A stretch of DNA of 44,671 nt from CF-13 sp036782775 (lineage in GTDB: Bacteria > Chloroflexota > Dormibacteria > CF-121): assembly GCA_036782775.1 (NCBI GenBank), contig DAIPYJ010000020.1:1-44671 (forward strand), read 5' to 3'. The notes under the pieces are model-generated. The model was not told the origin of the DNA, made no database searches, and saw only the letters and a program-made list of their open reading frames with translations. The position numbers and the translations under genes are program-made. Numbering within the stretch: position 1 is the first letter of the stretch; each line of letters starts with the position of its first letter. This document shows positions 23,341 through 30,637 of the stretch, piece after piece.

Positions 23341-24479
23341 CGGCGGACCTGCTCGAGATAGCCGGCGACATTGCGCTGCAGCTCGCCGAGCGAGTCGGCG
23401 CCGAACTTTTCGAGCAGCGCGCCGGCCAAGACCAGGGCCACCATCGCCTCCCCCACCACCGCCGCCGCCGGGACGACGCAGATGTCACTGCGCTCGTAGT
23501 GCGCGTGCGCCACTTCGCGCGTCTTGAGGTCGACGGTGTCGAGCGGGCTGAGCAGCGTCGAAATCGGTTTCATATAGCCGTGGACGACGACAGCCTCGCC
23601 GTTGGTGACGCCACCGGTGAGCCCGCCTGCACGGTTGGTTCGATGCCGAAAGCCACCGTCATAGACGGGCACGTCATGAACCTGCGAGCCCGGCGACGAC
23701 GCGGCTTCGACCCCATCGCCGATTGAGACCGCCTTGCAGCCCGGGATGCTCATCACGGCCTGGGCCAGGAGGCCGTCGAGCCTCGTGTCCCATTGACGGT
23801 AGCTGCCCAACCCGGGTGGGACGCCCTCAGCAACCACGGTGAACATGCCGCCCAGGGTGTCGCCGCGCGCGTGCGCCTCGTCGATGGCGGCCACCATCGC
23901 GCGGGAAGCAGCCTCGTCGGGACAGCGGACGGGAGACGCCTCGACCGCCGGCCAGTCGAGTGAGGGGGCAACGGCCGCGGTGACCGTGCCGATCGCCCGC
24001 GTGTAGCTACGCACCACGATGCCGAACTCGCCAAGAAGGATTCGGGCAACGCCGCCGGCAGCGACGCGCGCGGCCGTTTCACGCGCGCTCGCGCGCTCCA
24101 GCACATCGCGTGCATCGTCGGCGTCGTACTTCAACATGCCCGCGAGGTCCGCATGTCCGGGCCGGACGCGGGTGATCGGTTTCCGCTTGACCTGAGCCTC
24201 GTCGACGGCCATCACCTGGCGCCAGTTTTCCCAGTCGCGGTTTGCGATCTCGAGCGTGATCGGGGATCCGAGCGTCAGGCCACCGCGGACTCCCGCAACA
24301 ATGTGGGCGGCATCGCGTTCGATCTGCTGCCGGCGACCGCGGCCGTGGCCGCCCTGCCGGCGGCGAAGGTCGTCGACAAGGTCTTCTTCGCGAAGTCGAA
24401 GTCCGGCAGGAATGCCGTCGAGAATGACGGTCAACCGCTCGCCATGGGACTCGCCGGCCGTCAGAAATCGCAGCGTCAT
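23337..24479 (-). CDS. aroC: Chorismate synthase
   Basis: Last step to chorismate: 5-enolpyruvylshikimate-3-phosphate to chorismate, using reduced FMN. The 380-aa protein has the three family signatures: GESHGERLTVILDGIPAG, RPGHADLAGMLKYD with the following RASARETAARVAAG, and the C-terminal FRHRTNRAGGLTGGVTNGE and MKPISTLLSPL. The true start is the ATG at 24479, overlapping the aroE TGA by four bases; the longer open frame upstream is the shadow of aroE. Confidence 0.95.
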   Translation of the reverse strand: MTLRFLTAGESHGERLTVILDGIPAGLRLREEDLVDDLRRRQGGHGRGRRQQIERDAAHIVAGVRGGLTLGSPITLEIANRDWENWRQVMAVDEAQVKRKPITRVRPGHADLAGMLKYDADDARDVLERASARETAARVAAGGVARILLGEFGIVVRSYTRAIGTVTAAVAPSLDWPAVEASPVRCPDEAASRAMVAAIDEAHARGDTLGGMFTVVAEGVPPGLGSYRQWDTRLDGLLAQAVMSIPGCKAVSIGDGVEAASSPGSQVHDVPVYDGGFRHRTNRAGGLTGGVTNGEAVVVHGYMKPISTLLSPLDTVDLKTREVAHAHYERSDICVVPAAAVVGEAMVALVLAGALLEKFGADSLGELQRNVAGYLEQVRR

Positions 24480-25237
24480 GCCGGTACCGCCTGGATCGCC
24501 CGGCGGAGCGCCTCTCGCATCACGTCGACCGGCGGCTTGTGGCCCGTCCAGATCTCGAAGGCCGCGGCTCCCTGGTGCAGCAGCATCGATCGACCTTCTT
24601 GCGAACGCCGGTAGCGGAGGTCGAAGAGCCGCTGGCCCGGGCGCGGCGTCCAGCCAGGCACATCGATCGGCGTGGCATTGACGATGACGGCGGCGCGATT
24701 GATGGCGCCCTGGTGATGCGCGGTGGAAATGACGGCGTTGCCGAGTTCTAGATCGTCGACGAGGCGGCGCGCCTTGTCCCCGTCTCGGGCGATGATGATG
24801 ATCCGCCGGCAGCGGTCGCGGAGCGCGTGAGCTGCGGCGCGGGCGGCGCCGCCCGCCCCGAAGATCGTCACCGTCTCGCGGTCGACGGCGTAGCCGCATT
24901 CGTCGAGGGCACGCGCAAAGCCGTGAACGTCGGTGTTCGAGCCCACCAGGCGCCCATCGCGGCGGCTGATGGTATTGACGGCGCCCAGGCGCCGCGCCAA
25001 CGGATCGAGCTCATCGAGCAGCGGAATGACCGCCTGCTTGTGTGGGATGGTGACGTTCGCCCCGAGAACGTCGTCGCGTCGCCGCATTGCCGCGATCGAT
25101 GAAGCGAGCTCATCAGCGCTGATCTGATGGGCCTCGTATCGAAGCTCGAGGCCGGTTGCCGAAAAGGCGGCGTTCTGCATCGCGGGAGAGAGGCTGGTCG
25201 AAGCCTCGCCGCCGAGCAGCCACACCTCACGCGGCAT
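24476..25237 (-). CDS. aroE: Shikimate dehydrogenase
   Basis: NADPH-dependent reduction of 3-dehydroshikimate to shikimate, 253 aa. Seen: the substrate-binding SLSPAMQNAAF, GANVTIPHKQAVIPLLDEL with the catalytic Lys, GAVNTI, the partner Asp in NTDVHGFARAL, the dinucleotide loop GAGGAARAAAHAL and NATPIDVPG. A WLLGGEASTSLSP start matches the family N-terminus. The ATG at 25237 overlaps the end of aroA by 11 bases. Confidence 0.94.
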   Translation of the reverse strand: MPREVWLLGGEASTSLSPAMQNAAFSATGLELRYEAHQISADELASSIAAMRRRDDVLGANVTIPHKQAVIPLLDELDPLARRLGAVNTISRRDGRLVGSNTDVHGFARALDECGYAVDRETVTIFGAGGAARAAAHALRDRCRRIIIIARDGDKARRLVDDLELGNAVISTAHHQGAINRAAVIVNATPIDVPGWTPRPGQRLFDLRYRRSQEGRSMLLHQGAAAFEIWTGHKPPVDVMREALRRAIQAVPA

Positions 25238-26570
25238 CGCTGATTTCCTGTAAGTCCCGGAAGAACGCTGGATATGAGACCGCCACGGCATCGCTGCCCT
25301 GGATGCTGGTCGGACCGTCGGCGATCAGCCCGGCAATCGCGAATGCCATCGCGATTCGATGATCCCCCCGTGAATCGATTTGCGCCCCTCGCAGCTGGAC
25401 CGGCCCGCTCACCGCGATGCCATCGGCGTGTTCCTCGACATCCGCGCCCATGGCCCGCAGTCCCGCTGTCATTGCCGCGAGCCGATCGCTTTCTTTCAGC
25501 CGGAGCTCGGCCGCGCCGGAAACCGTGGTGACCCCCTCGGCCTGGCTGGCGAGGACCAGGAGCGCGGGAATCTCGTCGATCGCCGCCGCGACATCGGCCG
25601 CTTCCAGACTGATGCCCTTGAGGCCGCGGCCAACCGCGCGGAGCGAGCCCCGTGGTTCGGGTTTGTCGTCCGTCACATCGAACTGGATCTCGGCTCCCAT
25701 GCGAGCCAGCAGGTCGGCGAAGGCCAGCCGGCTCGGGTTGAGCCCCACACCGCGAATGGTGACCGACCAGTCGGGACGCACGGCCGCGGCCGCCATCCAG
25801 AAGGCCGCGGAAGAGAAATCGCCCGGAAGCGTGGTGTGCAGCGGTTGAAGGGAGCGGTGGGATGGCCGCAGCTCGATGGTCGTCCCGTTCTGACGCAGGT
25901 CGGCGCCCATCACGCGCAGCAGCCGCTCGGTGTGATCGCGAGTGGCAATCGGCTCAACGACGGTCGTCGGCCCGCTTGCAGCTAGGCCGGCAAGCAGGAT
26001 GGCGCTCTTTACCTGAGCGCTCGCGATCGGGAGCACATGATGGCGGCCCTGGAGCCGGGTGCCCTCAAGCCGGAGCGGAGCGCGGCCATCCGTCGAGTCG
26101 ATCCGCGCCCCCATCCGCCGTAGGGGGTCGATGACGCGTGCCATAGGACGGCGCCGGAGCGAAGCGTCTCCGTCGAGCGTGGCACTGACTCGGGTCCCTG
26201 CCAGCAAGCCCAGCAATAAGCGCATGCTCGTGCCGGAGTTGGCACAGTCGAGGGCGCCGTGAGGCGTCGCAAATCCCCACCCTGCCCCTCCCCCGCGGGC
26301 GGGAGAGGGAAAGACACGATATGACCGTCCCCCTGCTGGGGACGAAGAAACCTGGGGAGTCACACGCACGCCAAGGTTCCGCAGACACGCGATCGTGGCG
26401 CGGACATCCTCACTCTCTGGGAGACCGCCGATCGTACTCTCACCGTCGGCGATGGCGGCGAGCATCAGCGCCCGGTGGGCGATGGATTTGTCACCAGGCA
26501 CGCGCAGCTCGCCTGCCACCAGCGACGCCGGACGCACGGTGGTCGGCGCGCCGGTTTCAGACCGCAGCAT
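25227..26570 (-). CDS. aroA: 3-phosphoshikimate 1-carboxyvinyltransferase (EPSP synthase) with a repeat-coded insert
   Basis: Transfers enolpyruvate from PEP to shikimate-3-phosphate; 447 aa. Family motifs: VPGDKSIAHRALMLAAIADG near the N-terminus, LDCANSGTSMRLLLGLLAG, SAQVKSAILLAGL, RDHTERLLRVMGADL, and RLKESDRLAAMTAGL with GDHRIAMAFAIAGL at the end. Residues about 74-105, just before LDCANSGTS, are not family sequence. They contain FPSPARGGGAGWGF, coded by a copy of the dispersed palindrome (26286-26309), and a second inverted repeat (26326-26344). The insert falls in a variable loop, so the enzyme probably works. The ATG at 26570 lies within the end of tyrA. Confidence 0.94.
   Translation of the reverse strand: MLRSETGAPTTVRPASLVAGELRVPGDKSIAHRALMLAAIADGESTIGGLPESEDVRATIACLRNLGVRVTPQVSSSPAGGRSYRVFPSPARGGGAGWGFATPHGALDCANSGTSMRLLLGLLAGTRVSATLDGDASLRRRPMARVIDPLRRMGARIDSTDGRAPLRLEGTRLQGRHHVLPIASAQVKSAILLAGLAASGPTTVVEPIATRDHTERLLRVMGADLRQNGTTIELRPSHRSLQPLHTTLPGDFSSAAFWMAAAAVRPDWSVTIRGVGLNPSRLAFADLLARMGAEIQFDVTDDKPEPRGSLRAVGRGLKGISLEAADVAAAIDEIPALLVLASQAEGVTTVSGAAELRLKESDRLAAMTAGLRAMGADVEEHADGIAVSGPVQLRGAQIDSRGDHRIAMAFAIAGLIADGPTSIQGSDAVAVSYPAFFRDLQEISDAA
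26272..26315. repeat. GC-rich palindromic repeat inside aroA
   Basis: CCCTCCCCCGC (26286-26296) and GCGGGAGAGGG (26299-26309) pair with one mismatch around a GG loop; flanks CCCACCCTG and AAAG match the other copies. It is read in the same frame as in the GNAT gene, giving FPSPARGGGAGWGF. Confidence 0.78.
26326..26344. repeat. Second inverted repeat in the aroA insert
   Basis: CGTCCCC-ctgct-GGGGACG, perfect 7-bp arms, 17 bases from the palindromic repeat and coding for the SSSPAGGR part of the insert. It may be a second, different mobile palindrome or part of one larger element. Confidence 0.5.
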
Positions 26571-27360
26571 GGCTGCCCTCGAGAAGATCGGCCGGCTGGC
26601 CTGAGGCAATCCGCTGCCGAAGTGTGGCCATAGTGACGGCAAAGGCATCGATCGCCTCCAGCGTCGCATCCTGATTCTCGCGAAGGATGCTGGTGTACAT
26701 CGACGCATCGCCGCCGGCAAGGCGCACCATGCCCCGGTACCCCGGACCGCCCAGTGACGCATCAGCATGGCTGCGGACGGTCTCGGCAAAGGCGCTGCTC
26801 GCGACGAAGGCGAGGTGACTGAGGAATGCCATCTGCCGGTCATGCGCTTCAGGCGAAAGGAACACGGTGCGGGCTCCGATCGCCCCGACCAATTTCAGCC
26901 AGCCGTCGAAGGGACGCAGGCTCTGCGCCTCCAGCGGCGTGAAAATCCATGGCTCGCCGCGGAAGAGCCCCGCGTCGGCAGCGTCGATGCCGGTCTGTGC
27001 CTTGCCGGCCACGGGGTGGCCGCCCAGCAAGAGTCCCGGCTCGGGGAACCGCCGTGCCCATCGACGGACCGGCCGCTTGACGCTCGCGACGTCGGTGATG
27101 ACGGTGCCGGCGGCCGTGAGGGGCGCGACCCGGTCGATGACCTCCTCGATGGCGTCGATCGGGGTTGCCAACACCACGACATCGCAGCCATCGAGGATCG
27201 CCGCATCGGCCGAGGAACGATCGACGGCTCCCGCACACTCGGCTGCGTCAGCGGCCTCAACCGTGCGATCGAGGCCGACCACCTCGACCGTCCGCAGCCG
27301 CCGCAACGCCATGCCGAGGGATCCGCCGATGAGACCCAGGCCGACGATCCCGACCCGCAT
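26557..27360 (-). CDS. tyrA: Prephenate dehydrogenase
   Basis: NAD(P)-dependent step to 4-hydroxyphenylpyruvate for tyrosine; 267 aa. It starts with the dinucleotide fold MRVGIVGLGLIGGSLGMAL. It continues with the motifs VLATPIDAIEEV, VITDVASVKRPV, LLGGHPVAGKAQTG, a conserved-looking HDRQMAFLSHLAFVASSAFA with the prephenate-contacting His, and FRGMVRLAGG-like RGMVRLAGGDASMY. No ACT domain is present. It is coupled to aroF (TGATG), and its end overlaps aroA by 14 bases. A cyclohexadienyl (arogenate) specificity cannot be ruled out. Confidence 0.92.
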   Translation of the reverse strand: MRVGIVGLGLIGGSLGMALRRLRTVEVVGLDRTVEAADAAECAGAVDRSSADAAILDGCDVVVLATPIDAIEEVIDRVAPLTAAGTVITDVASVKRPVRRWARRFPEPGLLLGGHPVAGKAQTGIDAADAGLFRGEPWIFTPLEAQSLRPFDGWLKLVGAIGARTVFLSPEAHDRQMAFLSHLAFVASSAFAETVRSHADASLGGPGYRGMVRLAGGDASMYTSILRENQDATLEAIDAFAVTMATLRQRIASGQPADLLEGSHAAV

Positions 27361-28385
27361 CAGGCGAGAACCTCGGCCGGGTGACGGAGCGCGGCTGCGA
27401 CCGATTCGACCTGCGTGACCAGCTGCCTGAATGCCTCGGGCGTGATCGATTGCGCGCCATCGGAGAGGGCGAGCTCGGGTTGGGCATGGACCTCGATCAT
27501 GAGCCCGTGGGCACCCGCGGCGACCCCGGCGAGCGCCATGGCGGCGACCAGCGAGCGCCGTCCAGTCCCGTGACTGGGATCGACGATCACCGGAAGGTGG
27601 CTCAATTCCTTGATCAGCGGCACGGCGTTCAGGTCGAGCGTGTTTCGGGTGTAAGGCTCGAAGGTCCGAATCCCCCGCTCGCAAAGGATGACATGGTAAT
27701 TGCCCTGGCTCAGGATGTATTCGGCCGAGAGCAGCCACTCCTCGATCGTCGCGGACATGCCGCGCTTGAGGAGCACCGGTTTGCGGAGCCGTCCCACCTC
27801 GGACAGGAGGGCGAAGTTCTGCATATTTCGAGCCCCGATCTGCAGCACGTCGGCAATCTCGGCGAGGAGTCCGATGTCCGGAGGGGAAAGCACCTCGCAA
27901 ACCAGAGGCAATCCGGTCTGTCGGTGCGCCTCGCGCAGGATGGCGATGCCATCGCCACGAAGTCCCTGGAAGGTGTAGGGCGAGGTGCGTGGTTTGAAGA
28001 CGCCGCCTCGCAGCGCATGGGCGCCCGCGGCCTTGACCTGGCGGCAGCTCTCGAGAAAGACCTCTTCGCTGTCGACCGAGCAGGGGCCGGCGACAATCCA
28101 GACCTGTTCCCCACCCACGAGGTGGTCGCCGATTGCGATACGCGTGTCCCGAGCGCGAAACTCGCGGTTCGAGAGTTTGTAGGGCTTGGTGATCGGGACG
28201 ACTTCGGCGACACCGGGCGCCTCGACGAAGAGGTCGCGCAGTGCGAAAGGATTGGTGCCGATGACGCCGATCACGGTGCGCTCGTCGCCGTCGCTCAAGT
28301 GGGTTCGCATTCCGTGCGCTTCCACCTGTGTCACCACCGCCTTGACCTGATCCGCGGTCGCGTTATGCCGCATGACGATGATCAT
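27360..28385 (-). CDS. aroF: 3-deoxy-7-phosphoheptulonate synthase, type I-beta with ferredoxin-like N-terminal domain
   Basis: First committed step: PEP plus erythrose-4-phosphate to DAHP. The 341-aa protein has an N-terminal ferredoxin-like domain (about 1-70, MIIVMRHNATADQVKAVV) as in the Thermotoga enzyme, where it gives feedback inhibition by Tyr and Phe. The barrel follows: IVAGPCSVDSEE, LRGGVFKPRTSPYTFQGL, IGARNMQNFALL, VLLKRGMSATIEEWL, ILCERGIRTFEPYTRNTLD and VDPSHGTGRRSLV. The start overlaps the aroH stop by four bases. Allosteric control is inferred from the domain. Confidence 0.95.
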   Translation of the reverse strand: MIIVMRHNATADQVKAVVTQVEAHGMRTHLSDGDERTVIGVIGTNPFALRDLFVEAPGVAEVVPITKPYKLSNREFRARDTRIAIGDHLVGGEQVWIVAGPCSVDSEEVFLESCRQVKAAGAHALRGGVFKPRTSPYTFQGLRGDGIAILREAHRQTGLPLVCEVLSPPDIGLLAEIADVLQIGARNMQNFALLSEVGRLRKPVLLKRGMSATIEEWLLSAEYILSQGNYHVILCERGIRTFEPYTRNTLDLNAVPLIKELSHLPVIVDPSHGTGRRSLVAAMALAGVAAGAHGLMIEVHAQPELALSDGAQSITPEAFRQLVTQVESVAAALRHPAEVLA

Positions 28386-28750
28386 GCCGTCGCCCTCAGC
28401 TGCGCAGCGCGGCGCAGATAGGCAAAGCGCATGGCGCGTGCCGGTTGGCTGGTATTGACCAGCAACAGCACCCGGATGCAGCGCTCGAGGCTCCGCGCGT
28501 TGCCCGCGGGAACTTTCATCTCATGCGCGCAGAGGAGTGGCACATCGGTCCAGCCGAACCGCCGGGCGGCGGCAGCCGGATACTCGGCATTCAGGTCTTC
28601 GGTGGTCGTGAACCAGGCAGCGGCGATCTCGTCCGGCTCGATCGCATTCTGCTGGCTCAAGGTTCCGAGTAGCTCGGTAGTCGCCTCCAGAATCGCCGAT
28701 TCACTGTTCTCTTCCGTGGTCGTCGCGCCGCGTATCCCTCGAACCGCCAT
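28382..28750 (-). CDS. aroH: Chorismate mutase, AroH class
   Basis: Converts chorismate to prephenate, at the branch to Phe and Tyr. The 122-aa protein is the trimeric AroH type of Bacillus, not the helical AroQ type: RGIRGATTTEENSESAI, AAWFTTTEDLNAEYPAAAAR, VPLLCAHEMKVPAG, then RCIRVLLLVNT. Putting the chorismate mutase first in the operon fits control by Phe and Tyr. The AGGAGG at 28756-28761 is five bases from the ATG and can be masked by CCTCCT at 28789-28794 in the same RNA. Confidence 0.95.
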   Translation of the reverse strand: MAVRGIRGATTTEENSESAILEATTELLGTLSQQNAIEPDEIAAAWFTTTEDLNAEYPAAAARRFGWTDVPLLCAHEMKVPAGNARSLERCIRVLLLVNTSQPARAMRFAYLRRAAQLRATA

Positions 28751-28755
28751 GAAAG

Positions 28756-28837
28756 CCTCCTGGGTGCGCCAAAAATTCGCGATTGCTTAGGAGGGCCGGT
28801 CGCCGGGCGGTCTGGGTGAGCGGCGCTAGCTCATCCC
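28756..28837 (-). promoter_or_regulatory. Competing RNA hairpins of the aro operon leader
   Basis: Three pairings can be drawn in the RNA. GGGaTGAGC pairs with GCTCACCC (28837-28814), spanning the leader stop codon. CCTCCT (28794-28789) pairs with the aroH ribosome binding site AGGAGG (28761-28756). GGGCCGG within the leader peptide (28858-28852) pairs with CCGGCCC (28799-28793), which shares two bases with CCTCCT and so competes with it. No U-tract terminator is seen, so translational rather than transcriptional attenuation is more likely. Confidence 0.5.
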
Positions 28838-28900
28838 GAGCCGGACCCGAGCCGGCCCGAGATAGGCGTAAAAGAAACCGAATCGAAGGCGCCGCGACAT
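28826..28900 (-). CDS. Phe/Tyr-rich leader peptide of the aro operon (24 aa)
   Basis: A short open frame, ATG at 28900 to TAG at 28828-28826, lies between the operon promoter and aroH. It encodes 24 residues beginning MSRRLRFGFFYAYLG, with three Phe and two Tyr in seven residues (codons 7-13). The genes downstream make prephenate and tyrosine precursors, so the peptide is well placed to sense Phe-tRNA and Tyr-tRNA through ribosome stalling, as in pheA leaders. The ATG is only ten bases from the -10 box, so it would be translated from a leaderless transcript. It is too short for normal gene calling. Confidence 0.68.
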   Translation of the reverse strand: MSRRLRFGFFYAYLGPARVRLGMS

Positions 28901-28910
28901 TGTGAAGGGC

Positions 28911-28939
28911 ATCCTACAAGAGCCGCCCCGCTTTGGCAA
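28911..28939 (-). promoter_or_regulatory. Promoter of the aro operon
   Basis: TTGCCA (28939-28934) and TAGGAT (28916-28911) on the minus strand, 17-bp spacer, five and four of six to consensus. Predicted start near 28903-28905, just before the leader-peptide ATG. It lies in the 26-bp zone right after the M23 gene stop. Confidence 0.6.
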
Positions 28940-28964
28940 GGGCCGAATGTGACCGGTGTCCGAC

Positions 28965-30359
28965 TTAGCCGGTGAGGAACTGCATCGGGTCGATCGGGCT
29001 GTCGTCGACGCGGACCTCGAAATGCGTGTGTGGTCCGGTCGAGTTGCCGGTCGACCCGACCAGCCCGATCAGCTGGCCGCGTTTGATCACCTGGCCGGCC
29101 GCGACGCCGATCGCGAGCAGATGCCCGTAGAGCGTTTTCAGGCCGGTGTCGTGCTGAATGATGATGTAGTTGCCGTAGCCGACCAGCGCGCCTGAGGCGT
29201 CGGTCATCGGACCGGCCGTTTGGACGACGCCGTCCGCGGCGGCAAAAACGGGGGTTCCGAGCGGCACGGCGAGATCGATGCCGGTGTGGAAATGGGCAAA
29301 GCCGGCGTAGGAGGCTTCGAACGCGAGGCTGGTCGGCCCAAACCACTGGGTCACCGTGGCATGCGGGATCGGCATCAGCAGCTTGCCGGTCGACTCGAGA
29401 ACGGGATCCTGGGCGATCACCTGGGCCGTCTGGCTGAAGGAGCTCGAGGCGAAGACCGCCTGCTCGATCTGGGCCAGCACGCTGTCGGTCTTCATCTTGA
29501 CCAGCTGGGCACGCTTGGCCGCCATGGCCGGCGTATCGCTCTGCATCGCGTCCAGCGCCAAGAGTCCCTGGTCGATGGTGCCCTGCAGCTGGGTCTGGAG
29601 GCTCTGCTGATTGCCGATATCGGTCGCCAGGGTGGTCCGTGCCACCACGAGCTGATCGAGGATGGCCTTCTTGGAGCTGCGGCTCCGGGTGAGGGTCGCC
29701 TGGGCGTGGGCGAGCGCGACATCGTCGGCCTGCACCTGCCGCAGCAGGTCGCGTTCGCGATCGACCACCACGTCGCTGTATCCCACCACCTCGAGGAAGC
29801 CGCCGAAGCCGCCGGCGCGGATCAAGCTGATGAAAAAGTTGTCCTGATGTTTGTAGAGCCGCCGCACGATCGACGCGAGCTGGGTGCGATCGGTCCTAAG
29901 TTGCGCCGAGACCTGGGCGTGCTGGGTGGTGACGGTCGAGATCCGGCCGTCGAGATCGGCCACCTGCTTCTGGCTGTCGATGATCTGTTGGCCAAGCCCG
30001 ATCAAGCCAAGCTGGGCCTGACTGAGCGACTTCTCCAGCAGCAAGGCGTGTGCTTCTGAGGCGGTGAGCTCCCCGATCAGATCGGTCTGCGCCTCCTTGT
30101 TTTTCAGCTGGTCCTGGGGCTTGGAGGATGGGGATGCCACGACCACCGGTGAGGCGGCGGGACTCGGAGCGCTGGCCGGCGAGGCGGACGGCGAGGGACT
30201 CGGGTTCGCCGCCGGGGCGGCCGTTGGGGTTGGTGCGGTATCGGCGAAGGCCGCCGCGGGCAGGCTCAGGCCTAGCCCACCGGCGAGAGTGAGCGCGGCA
30301 AGGATGACCGTCGGACGCGTGGCCCGACCACGCGGAACAGGTGGTTGCCAATTAACCAC
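28965..30359 (-). CDS. M23 family murein hydrolase with coiled coil (EnvC-like)
   Basis: Exported peptidoglycan endopeptidase or amidase activator. A signal peptide (VILAALTLAGGLGLSLPAAAFA) is followed by a Pro/Ser/Ala-rich linker, a long coiled-coil region (about residues 85-320 of this form) and a C-terminal M23 domain. The zinc ligands are visible: FHTGIDLAVP (His, Asp) and HTHFEVRVDD (HxH). The intact ligands suggest a true peptidase. GTG at 30359 is the likely start; the TTG at 30422 adds 21 residues in front of the signal. It is divergent from the LysM-CHAP hydrolase, suggesting joint control in cell division or wall turnover. Confidence 0.87.
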   Translation of the reverse strand: MVNWQPPVPRGRATRPTVILAALTLAGGLGLSLPAAAFADTAPTPTAAPAANPSPSPSASPASAPSPAASPVVVASPSSKPQDQLKNKEAQTDLIGELTASEAHALLLEKSLSQAQLGLIGLGQQIIDSQKQVADLDGRISTVTTQHAQVSAQLRTDRTQLASIVRRLYKHQDNFFISLIRAGGFGGFLEVVGYSDVVVDRERDLLRQVQADDVALAHAQATLTRSRSSKKAILDQLVVARTTLATDIGNQQSLQTQLQGTIDQGLLALDAMQSDTPAMAAKRAQLVKMKTDSVLAQIEQAVFASSSFSQTAQVIAQDPVLESTGKLLMPIPHATVTQWFGPTSLAFEASYAGFAHFHTGIDLAVPLGTPVFAAADGVVQTAGPMTDASGALVGYGNYIIIQHDTGLKTLYGHLLAIGVAAGQVIKRGQLIGLVGSTGNSTGPHTHFEVRVDDSPIDPMQFLTG

Positions 30360-30393
30360 CCTTGCGATGTCTTTACAACTATTAAGAACTGGA

Positions 30394-30410
30394 CGGGTGC
30401 GCTGCACCCG
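30394..30410. promoter_or_regulatory. Inverted repeat CGGGTGC-gct-GCACCCG
   Basis: Perfect 7-bp arms, 3-bp centre, 35-50 bp upstream of the M23 start in the divergent gap between two wall hydrolases. Operator or RNA hairpin of the M23 leader. Confidence 0.35.
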
Positions 30411-30517
30411 ACTCGACCCCAATCGCCTGCCTCCGCGGGCCCCTTCCTGCCCGATTTGAATACGGTTGTTGCGGCGCCCGCCCTCCTGGACCGGCAGACC
30501 AACTGTGCCCTATTTTC

Positions 30518-30527
30518 ACAAATTTGT
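30518..30527. promoter_or_regulatory. Palindrome ACAAATTTGT in the divergent wall-hydrolase region
   Basis: An AT-rich 10-bp palindrome within TTCACAAATTTGTCACTCC, standing out in GC-rich surroundings. Place suits a shared operator for both divergent hydrolase genes. Confidence 0.3.
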
Positions 30528-30591
30528 CACTCCTTGGCCGCTCTCACCTTTTCGGGAAGCGCAGAGGGGCACTTGCGACGGCCAAACGTGT

Positions 30592-30637
30592 GCTATCCTG
30601 CGCTGAAACCAACTCGGGCAATCACGGGGGAAGTGAT
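30592..30637 (+). promoter_or_regulatory. Extended -10 promoter and short 5' UTR of the LysM-CHAP gene
   Basis: GTGCTATCCT (TG-n-TATCCT) forms an extended -10 at 30592-30599; TTGCGA at 30573-30578 is a poor, close -35. The expected 30-nt leader carries ATCAC-gggggaa-GTGAT (30621-30637), a small hairpin that holds the ribosome binding site GGGGG in its loop just before the putative start. Confidence 0.4.

Noticed and set aside
23337..24899. Extended chorismate synthase of 520 aa
   Set aside because: The added N-terminal part is the out-of-frame shadow of aroE; the ATG at 24479 matches the family start.
28751..28900. T-box or other known riboswitch before aroH
   Set aside because: No T-box sequence and no terminator with a U-tract are seen; the leader peptide explains the region better.
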